64,000 nucleotides of DNA. It comes from Melanopsichium pennsylvanicum (taxonomy: Eukaryota > Basidiomycota > Ustilaginomycetes > Ustilaginales). Position numbers and translations under genes: made by a program. The notes below the pieces were generated by a model, which saw only the letters and a program-made list of their open reading frames with translations, was not told where the DNA came from and ran no database searches. Location of the stretch: the NCBI GenBank assembly GCA_900208305.1, contig OAPG01000011.1, positions 310,001 to 374,000 of the forward strand, in the 5' to 3' direction. Below are positions 11,521 to 22,519 of the stretch, in pieces. Within the stretch, counting starts at the first letter, position 1. Each line of letters starts with the position of its first letter.

Positions 11521-14430
11521 CTAAGCAGATCGATACGCTTTCGGATCCTTCATAATCCTCAAACTGGATAACCTCCCAACCCTCAACTCATCCTCTTCAT
11601 ACCCTTCCTCGCCCCCCACCGTCTCACCATCCTCCTCGCCACCCAGATCATCATCTTCGCTACTGGTTTTCAACACTCTGCCCGCGGCCAACTTGCCGAA
11701 CAACCCACCCGCTGTCGGAGTCGCGCTACGCTTGGCACGCAGTTGCTCGATCTTTTCTTCTGTCCCTGTACTTATCGCCAAACCCTCTTCGTTGGCGAGA
11801 TGCAACAAGCAGATAAAGCAAAACGATGTCGAGATCTCTTCCATCTTGTCTTCCGTATATGCCTTTTGCAGGCCGGACAGAACAGACTCAAACGTCTTGA
11901 CATTCTCAGCGGAAGCGGAGCTGATCGCCGAAGCGATGGACCGGTCAGCTTCCTCATCAGCGTCGGCAACAGCCTTGGCTGCCAGAGAAGCAGGGTCCTC
12001 GTCCGAGGCGATGATGCCGAGCTCCTTCCAAATGTTCTCCTTGAGCTTCTTGACGTCGACTCGTTTGGCCTTCTTGGCGTAGTTGACATATTCGGGCTTG
12101 ACGCGGTTGAGAGCCTGGAGAGTTTGGGTGAGCTCTTCATCTTCTTCGCCCGTGATGGTCGCGTTGGCTGGCGAATCATCGAGACCGCCAAGATCGCCGC
12201 CGTTGGCATCGTAACCATCATCAGCATCATGGAAAAATTGCGTATCGAACGGCATTCCTCCATCAGCTCCGCCCATGTCGTCTCCGTCGCCAGCAGCGTC
12301 AGCCCACACATTTTCATCGGCTCCGAGACCGCCGCCGGCACCGTGCTGACCCTTGCGTCGCATGTTGATAGCCACGCGTGGTTTCAAGAAGAGTCGCAAA
12401 AGCTGTCGCGAGCTAAAGTGACGGTCTTCTGGCAACAAGTAGGCGTCAGAGGAAGAGGCTGCGAGATTGGTCATCTTCTTGCTGGCGTTGAGAGGCAACG
12501 TGATGGCAGCGGCTTGCTTGGCTGGTTCGAAGATCTCCTTGGCATTGACAGCACATTCTTCGGAGAGGAAATCAATGACAAAGGGTTCCTTGCTCTTCTT
12601 GCTCTCCTTGCGAGCGGTTGCAGCGGTCTGAGCAGCAGCGCCACTCGCTGTTCCAAGACCAAGAGGTCCTGTAGCAGCCACGCGGGACAACTTCCAATGC
12701 TCAGGACCGGCCCAGTTGCGCATGAGGCGACGATCAAAGTAATCGAATAAGTCGCTGCCATTTTCGCCATCCGCTCCGTCCAACGGCCGGCCGGTGTCTG
12801 GGTTGAAAGCCATTGCCATGACGAGCTCGGACGAAGGGCCAGCAGAAGGGTCGAATGGTCCGTAGCCCTTGACGTCTCCTGTAGTGCCGTCAAGAACAAC
12901 AGGGCCGCCGTGGTGGAAGACAGGGGCACTGTCGAGAGCATCAAAAAAGTCGTTGCCGTCTTCGTCGCCGTCGTCTATGGGAGCACCTAGGTCAGCACCG
13001 AAGAAGTCGACATCGCCACCGGCGCCGTCCATCAGAAGGTTGGCATCATCATTGTCGAAGCCGCCTCCATAGTCTTCGGATTGAGCACGCAGGCCGTTGA
13101 CATGTTGCGAGTCGTTATAAGCATCTGCTTGCGTGGCAGTGTGGAAAGTCTGCTGATTGAACTCATCAAGACCAACACCAAAGGGGGTATCGTCGTCTTT
13201 GGAGAAGCGAAAGTTGCAGAGGGTCGGGCAGAGCACTCGGCGCGCGAGCAGAGAGCTCACATCCTCAGACGCTCCATCCGCATTGCCAAACTCGTCAGAG
13301 CCAAGCCACTTTGTGGCGAGCTTGGACAGGTCGACCAATTCAGTCTCTTCGTTGTCAGCAGTGGCGGTAGCGGGAATAGCAGCGTCTTCGTTGACCTCGC
13401 CGTCTTCGCCTACGGTGTGCATCTTGTTCAAGTCTTCGTCGCTGCCTACACCGGCTACGTCACTGGCGTCAAAAATGACGGCCATAGACGGGCCGACACC
13501 GAGATGGTTCATCAAGAGACCACTTGCACCGCCTTCGTCAAAGTCGGCCGATGTCTTTTTAAAGAGAGGGTCGACGGTGAATTCGAGCTCGAACTTCTTG
13601 ACCTGGATATGGCCAAAAGTCTTTGCCAAAGTGGCTTCCTTGTTTCTCTTCCTCTTTCGTGTCGAATTGGGATTGCCATCCTCATCGTCGTCATCATCGT
13701 CGTTGTCTTGGCCATCGTCATTGCTGCGCTTGTCTTTGCGGGATGCTTGGTCGATGTCGTCTTGCAAGCCAGAGAGAAGCTTGCCGGTCTCGACAACCAC
13801 CGAGTCGACTCGAGAAGTCCATACTTTGACACATCCGTCGAGCGTGCATGAGGCCTTCTGAAAGTTGATGCTACCGTCGCCGCTCTCGTTGCGCAGAAGC
13901 GACATGTCGTGGAAGTAGTCGATGAGCGCAAAAGACCAGGTGTTGGTGGAGTTGATCTTGTTGTCAGTCGCCATCTTCATCCATTCCTCAAAACTCGAGG
14001 TGTCTACGCGCAGCGAGACAGCGGCGGCAGAAGCTGTGCCGTTGGGGTCGGTGGCTGAAGGTGGCTTTGATTGCGGATGAGCAGGCTGACCGCGAGGACG
14101 CATTATGGAAGACGCATCAACGACGGCGTGGGATCTGGCGAGTGCGGCCACACGCGAGTTCTGGAAAGCAACGGATGTGTTGGCAGCTGCTCCCATGAGG
14201 ATAGAAGCGTTTGGGTTGGAACGGGCCAAGATGGATCGGTTGGCATTGTTGGTTGCAGAGGGCTGGCGGCTGGAAGGTGCGGAAGGCGGTCTGGGAACAG
14301 ACTTAGAGTGGATAGCGGACGATTTGCGCGCGTTTTTTTGGCGGTGATTGTTTTCTTCCCCATGGTCGTAGTCGTCGCTGTCGTCTTGGTCTTGATCTTG
14401 GTCTTGTTCCTGCTCTTTCTCTGCAGCGAT

Positions 14431-14469
<39 letters not shown>

Positions 14470-14676
14470 GAATCGACCACGATGTCTTGCGGATGCAGAG
14501 CGAGGTTTGGAAGAAGATGAGGTGTTATGTCTGGAAGAGGAGCCTTTACTCGAAGAAGAAGATTTGGTTGCCAGCGAAGCTTTGGTGCCGGCAAAGGAAG
14601 CGGAAATGGAGCGGTTGGCAGCGCGCGACTCTTGCAGCGGCGCTCGCGAGGATGAAGAGGATGTTCGAGAAGGCAT
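11521..14676 (-). CDS. BRN1: Condensin complex subunit 2 (Barren/Brn1 kleisin)
   Basis: This is the kleisin subunit that bridges the SMC2-SMC4 heads in condensin and is needed for mitotic chromosome condensation. It is a single uninterrupted ORF of 1051 residues. The first 200 residues are disordered and basic with an Asp11 tract and an EQDQDQ acidic patch. The CND2 family region begins near residue 225 (SFEEWMKMATDNKINSTNTWSF, split here by eye) and includes the signature around FHDMSLLRNE and CTLDGCVKVW. Further conserved blocks follow (LCPTLCNFRF, FDYFDRRLMRNWAGPEHWK). The C-terminal block (VNYAKKAKRVDVKKLKENIW, then SFCFICLLHLANEEGL) corresponds to the winged-helix end that contacts an SMC head. 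The length is somewhat above the usual 750-900 residues because of the low-complexity N-terminus. Confidence 0.93.
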
Positions 14677-15733
14677 GGCGAGGTTTTGAGTGCTAGAGGC
14701 CGCCTATCTGAGGTTTGTGATGGAGGATTGTTGTGTGCAAGTAGAGATGGCTCGATTTGGTAATCGCGAGGGGTGGGGTCCGGCGGCAGGCTGAGCGACG
14801 AGATAAGGAGAAGCGCTGACTGCGAACGCTATATTACAAGGTGCCGAATTCGAAGCTGGAGAAAGCGTAGGTGATTGATGGATGGAGATGGTGTTCGGGT
14901 ATCATAAGTAAAGGCGAGATGACAGCTCAACACCATGTAAAAGTGCAGCGCGTTGCATCCGCTCGATTCAACTCAACTCGAGTACAGTAAAATTTAGATT
15001 TATAGCTATATTACAGGTAGCTGAGTGTTGGCTGAGTGTTGGTCTGCCAACTGTGCTGAGTCGACTGTATTTTGTGTTTTGTGCACACAACCAGCCAAAG
15101 CCATTTTGACCTGCCTACAGTAAATTGACGTTACCCTCTCAGTCCCTGAGATTGTGCAGTGTGTTGCTCTTTTTCTCTTTTACTTTTTTGGATGCTGTAC
15201 AGCCTACAATCTGTATTTTTTGGGTCCACCTTGAGCCGTTGTTTGTCTCGCGTCGTGATTTAGTCACGTGATGTGAACTTTTTTCTTGTATACACATGGC
15301 AATTTAACAGCTCCATCAAAAATCACACTTCGACTGAGCTCGCATTCAATCCACGAGGGAGCCTTTGGTTAACTTAGAGGAGAAAAGTCACTCTTTTAGA
15401 GCTCAGTCAGCCTGTCCGTTCTTGATGCATGGTCCATGGATGCTTGCAGAAGCGAATAAAAGTACAAGAAACTGAAATGCTAGAGGAAGAGATGCTGGAT
15501 CTGGTGTGCCCTCACCGGAAACACAAACCAGCAACCGTTCTGAGCGCAAGTTCATAGGCAAAAGGAGATAATGGATGCAATGCGTAAACTGAACAGCCTT
15601 CGCTGTCTAAGTAGCTTCGGTATGAAATGCATCACGGTCAATTCAGACAGAGGTGCCTGGAAAGCAACGTGATTGTCCAAGTCGGTGTGGTTATGGAACT
15701 GAGGAACGACAATGCGTCAGCCATGATAGCACA
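14677..15733. other. Intergenic region upstream of BRN1
   Basis: About 1 kb contains no supported gene. It holds the promoter of BRN1 and the 3' flank of the small DUF2462 gene. Two copies of a recurring intergenic motif related to TACAGTAAATTTAC occur at 14983-14996 and 15116-15129. A short direct duplication (GGCTGAGTGTT twice) lies near 15020-15045. Confidence 0.5.
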
Positions 15734-16111
15734 TTACTTCTTATTGAGGTTCTTCTTCTTGTCATCGGCGTCTCCGTCGGCGGCCCTCTTCATGATGGTC
15801 AAAGGACCACCTTTGCTCGCTCTGCTCACCATCTCCTGCTCGATCCTTGCGGTGATGGATGCGGTCTGCTTTTGCTTGGTCTTGTGAGCCTGTACGGCTG
15901 CCTTTTTCTTGGGTGCAATCACTCGAGCTGTGTTTTACAATTCAAAACAAATTCAAGGCATGTCAGCGTTCACTTCAGATTCGAATCAAGGAGGAAAGGA
16001 GTGTTGCTACCTACGACCACGCTTGGGACCAGACGCTTTAGCCTTGGCGGCACCGGATTTGGATGATGCCGCAGCCTTCTTGGGCTTTGCTGGCTTGAAA
16101 CCTTGTGCCAT
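15734..16111 (-). CDS. Small basic DUF2462 protein (L10K/C19orf53-like)
   Basis: This protein of 96 residues has two exons, 16111-16015 and 15927-15734, joined in frame across an 87-bp intron with a GTAGGT donor. The N-terminus [12 protein letters not shown] followed by a Lys/Ala/Ser stretch and then PRVIAPKKK is the signature of the DUF2462/UPF0390 family, whose human member is the Leydig cell tumour 10 kDa protein homologue. The family is small, basic and probably nuclear or nucleolar, and its biochemical function is not established. The C-terminal acidic-basic tail ([14 protein letters not shown]) is typical. An upstream in-frame ATG at 16192 exists but gives a hydrophobic leader unlike the family, so MAQG is preferred. 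Gene and intron are well supported; function is unknown. Confidence 0.8.
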
Positions 16112-16623
16112 ATTGCGACTTGTGATGAAATTGAAGGACCAGTGTCGATTTAAGATGGTGGACAGAAGGTGGCTTACGAAGAGACATGTCAAAAAGGCGA
16201 GCGCGTCTGCAGGCTACGCTTACGATGTGACAGAAAAATTCGCGGATCCACCACTATGCATGTGTAGAATCAATCAAGGAAAAAAAGAAAAAGAGAGAGA
16301 GAGAGAAAAGCCGCAGGACATTTGCAGAGAAATTAGAGCGGCCAAATTAACGTTTTGGCGTAACAGAACCCTGCAGCTCCACTTCTTTCGGAACTCGGCC
16401 ACACACTTATGTGATCTTAGCAATGCTCACCATTCTCTACTGGCTTGTGAAGCAGAGCTACCATCACAGGTATTTCTTGTTCATCATCAAGTTACACAGC
16501 GCTTCTACTTCATTCGGTGTCCGAGCAAACACAATTAGCATTCCTTCGGGCTGGAAAGCTCATTTCGAGACGCCTTCGTCGACAAGACAGCACAGGCCCC
16601 TTAGGTAGCACCAATTCCTCACC
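16112..16623. other. Divergent promoter region, DUF2462 / SIW14-like
   Basis: This 512-bp spacer lies between two divergent start codons. It includes a purine run (AAAAAGAAAAAGAGAGAG, near 16280-16300). No gene or RNA is recognised. Confidence 0.5.
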
Positions 16624-18324
16624 ATGGGCAAGGATAAGTCCAAATCCATGGACGTTGAACCAGAGATAGACATCGATCCTCCGAACTTCTACTGCCGTCG
16701 AAATCCCACTATTCCTCGACAGGACCCACCTCGACCCTACGCTTTTCTACAACGCATTCTCAGCGAGCATCGCATTCGCACAGATGACGTCGAGCCGTAC
16801 TCTGGCGTGGAAGATCTCGCAACTTCTCTCACTGGTCTCAACAACGTCAGCGTCAACAATCCGTCCGAATCTGTAGCTCTTCAAGCTGGTGCTGGTGCCA
16901 TTGCAGCAGTTCAGAATGGGCTCAATCTACGTGAGACGGCAAATACTCTAGCTGATACCTCTGGTTCAACCGAGCTTGGTGAGGATCACATGTCGAGCTC
17001 GACGGCATCGTTAGGGCAAGCGGGGGCATCAGAGAAAGTGGAAGCAGAGCAAGAGCTGCCGTGGTTCTCTCAACTTTCGGCGTATCCTCAATTGCGATCT
17101 GCAGGTATCCCATTGGTGCCGGACGATGCTACTTGTAACAAACTAGGCGGTTTCAATGCTGCCGCCAACAAAAAGCGCACTGCTGCTGCGCTGGCTTCTG
17201 CTTCATTGATCAATATCAGTGGCTCCTCCTCTCGTCCAGGTCCCTCCTCCTCATCTTCTTCAGCGCTGCTCAATTCCAGCTCAGCACCGCTCTCCCTTGT
17301 CACATCACCCAAGGCAAGCTCAACCGCAACCATGGACAACTTCCACCGCAGCGATTCATCTACATCTCTCTGTGATGCTGTGTCAAGAGCGCACAAGACA
17401 AATGCAAGCAATCTTACCGTCCCGCTTACATCTTCCATCTCTTCGACTGGATCGACAGCGTCCAATACGAGCGCTCGCCCGTCTCCCCCAGAACCCAAGA
17501 CGCATGCCAACTCAACACCTCTGTCAACCACTACCACAGCCACCATCATCAACAATTTCCCCTCAGCTGCTCCTCGCACCAACAATTCCCTATCGAGTCT
17601 GCCGCTTGCGAGCAATACATCCACGAGTGCATCAAATAACAATCTCGTCGACTTTCAAGAAGATCTTCTGCCACCGGATAACTTTGCGATGGTGAATTCC
17701 CACGTCTACCGTTGCTCGTTTCCTAAGAAAAAGCATTTTCCTTTCCTTCGAACCCTCGGTTTGCGCAGCGTACTCACTTTGATCCTCGAAGAATATCCCG
17801 AAACAAACTCGAACTTTCTCGATCAAAACGGCATCACATTCTTCCAATTCGGAATCCCTGGGAACAAGGAACCCTTCGTCTCGATCCCCACAGATAAAAT
17901 CACCGCTGCTCTCACCACCATCCTCGATCGTCGCAACCATCCCATCCTCATCCACTGTAATAAAGGTAAACATCGTACCGGATGCCTCATCGGTTGTCTG
18001 CGAAAATTGCAACAATGGAGTTTAACCACCATCTTTGACGAATACAGGCGATTCAGTTGGCCCAAAAGTCGAAGCATGGATCAAGAGTTTATCGAGCTTT
18101 ACGATGAAACGGCGGTTTGGAGAGACATCAATGTTAGGTGGTTGCCAAAATGGTCAGTTTTGCCACTCGCGAGCTTAAAGGTACACAATTTTAGCATGCG
18201 CGCAGTGGAGGATTTGGAGGACGAAATTGATGGCGTTAACCATGCATATGTGAACCATGGTGCGGAAGAGGATGCGGGTTTGGATGGTTTCATAGACTCT
18301 TTGACCATCTGGAGAGGCATGTGA
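16624..18324 (+). CDS. SIW14: Siw14-type dual-specificity phosphatase (inositol pyrophosphate phosphatase family)
   Basis: A single ORF of 566 residues. The C-terminal 220 residues form a PFA-DSP/Siw14 domain. It opens with PPDNFAMVNSHVYRCSFP, contains LRTLGLRSVLTL, and carries the P-loop HCNKGKHRTGC (near residue 444) with catalytic Cys and Arg. YRRFSWPKSRSMDQEFIELY follows, as expected for the family. Yeast Siw14 removes the 5-beta-phosphate of inositol pyrophosphates such as 5-InsP7; assigning the same substrate here is inference. The first 345 residues are Ser/Thr/Ala/Asn-rich and apparently disordered, far longer than in yeast Siw14 (281 residues in total). The protein continues about 65 residues beyond the catalytic domain with an acidic tail. 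It is convergent with CCA1. Confidence 0.88.
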   Translation: MGKDKSKSMDVEPEIDIDPPNFYCRRNPTIPRQDPPRPYAFLQRILSEHRIRTDDVEPYSGVEDLATSLTGLNNVSVNNPSESVALQAGAGAIAAVQNGLNLRETANTLADTSGSTELGEDHMSSSTASLGQAGASEKVEAEQELPWFSQLSAYPQLRSAGIPLVPDDATCNKLGGFNAAANKKRTAAALASASLINISGSSSRPGPSSSSSSALLNSSSAPLSLVTSPKASSTATMDNFHRSDSSTSLCDAVSRAHKTNASNLTVPLTSSISSTGSTASNTSARPSPPEPKTHANSTPLSTTTTATIINNFPSAAPRTNNSLSSLPLASNTSTSASNNNLVDFQEDLLPPDNFAMVNSHVYRCSFPKKKHFPFLRTLGLRSVLTLILEEYPETNSNFLDQNGITFFQFGIPGNKEPFVSIPTDKITAALTTILDRRNHPILIHCNKGKHRTGCLIGCLRKLQQWSLTTIFDEYRRFSWPKSRSMDQEFIELYDETAVWRDINVRWLPKWSVLPLASLKVHNFSMRAVEDLEDEIDGVNHAYVNHGAEEDAGLDGFIDSLTIWRGM

Positions 18325-18535
18325 AAGTGCGCCCTTCTTGAAACAAGATATTGTCCATTCCACACAAAAATAGATCAATATACCCATGTACGCGAATTCC
18401 GTACGCCCGTCAAAACACTCACATCTCGATGCTGCATAGTATGATCGCACAGCCAGAAACACAAAGTTGCGAACCGATTGGGATAAGAGGACACGGCATA
18501 CGGATTGCACAGAAAACGCTCCGAACAACCTACCT

Positions 18536-20842
18536 TTATTCACTCTTTTGCCGCTTCCTCCGATCACCATCAGCTCCATCATGATCCTTCTGCTGCTGCG
18601 GCGTCACTTCCTTTTTCTTGCCTCCTTTACCTTTGACTGGTGGTGGCTGCGGTCGCTGATCAAATGATACAATGCCTCCCTTTTCCCACTCTCCCCTCAG
18701 CCAATCCTTACACTTCTCTTCCGAATCTGCACCCAAAGTGTCCTGATCATACTGCCAAGCGAGCACAAAAGTTTGGATCTGGGAAATCAACCTTGGATGA
18801 CACCCCAATGTTGCCGTCACAGCGTTGCCGTCCAACAACGGCCTCTCCTCCGCACGAGAGATGAGATCATACTGCTTGATCAGTCGCCAGAAAACTGCAT
18901 ACTCTTTTGCTAGCTTTTGAAGCTCGGTTTGATTGGGTGCAGGTTTCCATATATCTTGGTGTTCCAAATCGATCGAAGCGGTGCTCTGCCAGATATCGAC
19001 GATTTCGCTGATCAAGCAGATGAGAAGAGCTGGCTCGGGTCGAAGTTGAAGCAAAGGGTTGGTTACGTGCGGATTGCGTAGAAGCAAACCTAACCGGCTC
19101 TTCACACTAAGTCCAGACTCGGGTGGGAGAGTAAGCAGCCTGTCCAGTTGTTCACTTTCCACCTCTTGCTGATTGTGCCCACCACAAAGCACTTTTCTAC
19201 CGAGTGGCAGAAGTTCCATACACTTGTGCAGAGAGGCGACAGGCTCTTTAAGCGTTTTGGTCCCGAGTTTCAGGCCATTGGCGATGACGCTTTCTCCGGC
19301 CCAAGCGAACTTGTTCTTCTTCTCCTCGCAAACGAGATGACGCAAGGGTAGGAGCGAGACGCTGATCCACAGTCGTCGGCGTTCCTCGGACGAAAGGGAT
19401 GCAAAGTTCCACGCTGAAATGAGATCCGACGGGAGGCTTTCGAGTACAGCCTTCGGCAAGGGCGAGCGTGGGATGCTGGAGAATGCTCTTGAAAGGTCAG
19501 ACTTTCTTGGTGCACTTTCGTTGCCGAGGCTGAGATCGCCAAGAGGTACAGATTGGTTGACCGGTGCAACGTCCTCCAGAGCCTGCCCTTTGAGGATGGA
19601 ATCAAGCAGTCGAGCCGCGTTGAGCGCAACAGAATCCGAAGCCGGTTGACCAGCCTGCTTTGGCGAAGATGCGAGATGAAGGTTTCCCGCGGGTGGTGGT
19701 GGATGAAACACCAGCGGGAAGAGTTCCAATCGATGCAGTAGGAACAATGCCAAGAGTGGATGAGGCCCTTTGATCATCTTATCAACCTCGATCCCGAATC
19801 TTTCCCTAGATACCTTGCTCACCAATGCCTCCCTGATCTGAGATCTTGCACTCTCCACGCCCTCCCGCCCTTGTGCGGAAATCCTGGGATCATGGCTACT
19901 CGCGAGCTGCATCGTGCTCCTGTCGCCATCGTTGACGCACTGCACGCTGGCGCCTGTCAGGCAGCGAATGATGGTCGGATGCAGCTCGTAGGCGAATCTG
20001 CTAGCAAATCGTACACACCTGAGCACGCGCAAAGGATCGTCCAGGAACGTAGTCAATGGCGGTAGCGGCGTCCTAATCCATCCGCTCTTCAAATCTTGGA
20101 GTCCTAGCCCAGTATGATCTTCCACCTGCCTCGTATGGACATTGTACAGGAGCGAGTTGATGGTGATATCCCTCCTCTCCGCGTCTTCTCTCGGTGTGCC
20201 AAACGTCATCTCTGGAATCCTCGATCCGGGGCTGTACGTCTCTTTGCGCAGATTCACAAAGTCGAGCGAGAGTCCCAGCACGCGGGCGGTGGCGGTTTCG
20301 AGGTTTTTACTCTGCTCTGGGTTGGCAGCGATCTTGCCGATTCTGCCCATATCTCCGCCTATCTCATTGAAAATAGAGGACTGTGCGAGAGATGTGGCTG
20401 CGAAGGTGGGGGATGAAAGATAGTGTTTGAGATAGAGCGCAAAAGCGTTGCCCGTCAAGGTGGAGAGTGAAATGTCGAGATCGTCGGAGTCGCGCGAAAG
20501 GAGCTTGTCTCGAACCCATCCGCCAGCAATGCGCGCCTCGCATCGGATGGCGGCAGCATCGGAGGAGATCTGAGTAGAGTCAATCTCAGGGATGTGAGGA
20601 CGCTCGCGTTGAATGTACGTGCAAGTTTCATCGAGTAGTTGGCATATCGCTTCTTCCTGATTGGTTAGAATGATCTGCGCGTCAGGTCTCATGGTGACTT
20701 CCGGTCGCAACCGGTGAGAGAGAGATAGTGTAAAAGCAGAGGTATTGGATGAGAGCCTCCTGAAGAATACTGGAAGTGTGCGTACGTTCGAAGAAACAGG
20801 CAGTCGCTGTCGTGACCAAGTGCGGAGGCAGGTCAGGGACAT
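18536..20842 (-). CDS. CCA1: CCA tRNA nucleotidyltransferase
   Basis: The enzyme adds CCA to the 3' end of tRNAs without a nucleic-acid template. The single ORF has 768 residues. The class II nucleotidyltransferase head has GGWVRD, then DSDDLDIS carrying the two metal-binding aspartates, the motif ERRDITINSLLYN, and the flexible-loop/arginine region FLDDPLRVLRCVRFASRF. The first 50 residues (MSLTCLRTWSRQRL and on) are Arg-rich and non-acidic, like a mitochondrial presequence. A second Met (MRPDAQIILTNQ, residue 51) starts a form without it. This arrangement matches the known use of alternative starts in yeast CCA1 to supply mitochondria, nucleus and cytosol. The C-terminus ends in a Lys/Arg-rich tail (KGKGGKKKEV, GDRRKRQK) compatible with nuclear import. 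The body is longer than in yeast. Confidence 0.93.
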   Translation of the reverse strand: MSLTCLRTWSRQRLPVSSNVRTLPVFFRRLSSNTSAFTLSLSHRLRPEVTMRPDAQIILTNQEEAICQLLDETCTYIQRERPHIPEIDSTQISSDAAAIRCEARIAGGWVRDKLLSRDSDDLDISLSTLTGNAFALYLKHYLSSPTFAATSLAQSSIFNEIGGDMGRIGKIAANPEQSKNLETATARVLGLSLDFVNLRKETYSPGSRIPEMTFGTPREDAERRDITINSLLYNVHTRQVEDHTGLGLQDLKSGWIRTPLPPLTTFLDDPLRVLRCVRFASRFAYELHPTIIRCLTGASVQCVNDGDRSTMQLASSHDPRISAQGREGVESARSQIREALVSKVSRERFGIEVDKMIKGPHPLLALFLLHRLELFPLVFHPPPPAGNLHLASSPKQAGQPASDSVALNAARLLDSILKGQALEDVAPVNQSVPLGDLSLGNESAPRKSDLSRAFSSIPRSPLPKAVLESLPSDLISAWNFASLSSEERRRLWISVSLLPLRHLVCEEKKNKFAWAGESVIANGLKLGTKTLKEPVASLHKCMELLPLGRKVLCGGHNQQEVESEQLDRLLTLPPESGLSVKSRLGLLLRNPHVTNPLLQLRPEPALLICLISEIVDIWQSTASIDLEHQDIWKPAPNQTELQKLAKEYAVFWRLIKQYDLISRAEERPLLDGNAVTATLGCHPRLISQIQTFVLAWQYDQDTLGADSEEKCKDWLRGEWEKGGIVSFDQRPQPPPVKGKGGKKKEVTPQQQKDHDGADGDRRKRQKSE

Positions 20843-21258
20843 GCCATTTAAGCCAGGCTGTTAGCCATCAGATGGCGAAAGGCCGAGCTTTCTTGATGCA
20901 GAATTCAAAACTGAACGAGGATGAATTTCGTACTTTAGGCGGTCTCTCTACCGCTTGCCGTTGTGGATGAGACGAATGATATGGTGATTGAGGAGAGTGT
21001 TGAGGATGTAAAGGCAGGCTGTCAAACTGAGCATGAGCCTCCACACGAGGTTTAAAGCTTGCGTCCAACTCCAATAAATTCCATTCGCGCGGTAGAATGC
21101 TCCAGCAAATGGTCACGTGGCGAAGCCTGTGCCAATCTGCAATGGCCAAGTTGAGCGGGCGTTCACCATCATCCTTGCACAAGACGGTATACAGCTTCCA
21201 ACACCGCTTGACCTTCTTACAATCCCTACTCAGCAACTCGTAGAATTCACTACCCAAT
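20843..21258. other. Divergent promoter region, CCA1 / SRP19
   Basis: A 416-bp spacer between divergent start codons. No independent gene is supported; the minus-strand ORF overlapping it looks fortuitous. It should hold both promoters. Confidence 0.5.
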
Positions 21259-22519
21259 ATGCCACCTAAAGCAGCTGTAGAAGACTTTGACGATGATTTC
21301 GAGGTAAGTTCATGCTCGGTTTAAACACCACAAGGTCACTTTCAATCGCAAAATCTAAACGTTTGACAAATCTTGATGCTTCCCTCGCCACAATCCTCAA
21401 CCTGCGCCAAAGTTCGACCTTCCCACAATCTCGTCCTCAGCTGTTGCTCAAGCCAATGCCAATGCAGGCACAGGCGCAGGTGTACCCCAAGGCGACCAAA
21501 TGGCAGCATTTCAAAAGATGATGGAGCAAATGGGTCATGGTCCCGGCACAGGTGATTTTGGCTCCACCCTTCCTCCTTCCTCGCTCGCGTCCACCTCCGG
21601 CGCCAAATCTGCTTCTGATGGTGAACACAAGTCATGGGTCTCCATCTATCCTATCTACTTTGACGCCAAGCGACACTATCGCAAGGGCTGCCGTCGAGTC
21701 TCTTACGAGAAATCTTCCCCTTTTCCTACTCAGCTCTGGATCGCCAAAGCTGTTGGACGTCTGCAGCTCAAATGCGTACAGGAGCCGTACAAGACGCATC
21801 CCCAGGATTGGGAGAACCCCGGCAGGGTCAAGGTCCAACTTTTCAACCAGAATGGCAGTGCGGTGGACAAGAGGTTCCGAAGCAAGAAGGAGTTGTTTGA
21901 TGCGATTGCGGAAATGATTCAGCCGAACTGTGGTGGAAGGCCACCTGCGATGGAGGCCAGGAAGAAGAGGGTCAAGCCTGCCACTATGAAGAAGCAAGCT
22001 CTTGCAGAGAATGCCAAGGGTGTGGCTGCTGGATCCTCCGTCACTACAAATGTCGGTTTGTCATCCAAGAAGAGCAAGAAGAAAGCTGCCGCAGCTGCCT
22101 CTTCTTCGTCTGCTACCACTGGCGGTCCTACTAAGCCAACTCTAACCAAAGTACAGCGCAAGGCAGTGCTGGCTGCAAAGCGAGATCCCAATCCCAACCC
22201 AATTCGCTCCAGACTCGCTCACATCAACTTCCCCCCAACCCTGGAAGCGCGTCTGCCAGCACACTCGCCGGCCCTTGAAGGTGGCCTACTCAACATGAAC
22301 TTGGCTGAGGCTATGGGTGGAATGCCGCCTGGTATGCCTGGTGCTGACGCACTCGGTGGCTTGGGTGGCATGCTCGGCGGCATGGGCCTGGGTGGAAACG
22401 ACGATGATGAGGATGAAGAAGAGGATCAGGAGGAAGAAAGGGGCAAGAAGAAGGATCCGATGAACCCGCTGAACCTGGGAAGGAGGCAGAGGAAGAAAGT
22501 CGTCCGTATCGGTCGTTAA
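21259..22519 (+). CDS. SEC65: Signal recognition particle subunit SRP19 (Sec65)
   Basis: SRP19 binds SRP RNA and helps load SRP54 for co-translational targeting to the ER. Exon 1 (21259-21303) encodes MPPKAAVEDFDDDFE and ends at a GTAAGT donor. Exon 2 runs 21413-22519 after a CCAAAG acceptor, giving about 383 residues. The acceptor is inferred and is the least certain part. The SRP19 domain begins near residue 88 (WVSIYPIYFDAK, then RHYRKGCRR) and includes YEKSSPFPTQLWIAKAV and DWENPGRVKVQL. Beyond it lie a Lys-rich basic linker, a Met/Gly-rich stretch (MGGMPPGMPG to LGGMGLGG, residues about 310-345), an acidic run and a Lys/Arg-rich C-terminus. The basic tail is known in fungal Sec65; the Met/Gly stretch is notable. 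Confidence 0.88.

Noticed and set aside
11743..12750. 335-codon open frame opposite BRN1
   Set aside because: Antisense shadow of the condensin gene, without recognisable motifs.
20868..21257. 129-codon minus-strand ORF
   Set aside because: It covers the divergent promoter of CCA1 and SRP19 and shows no family features.
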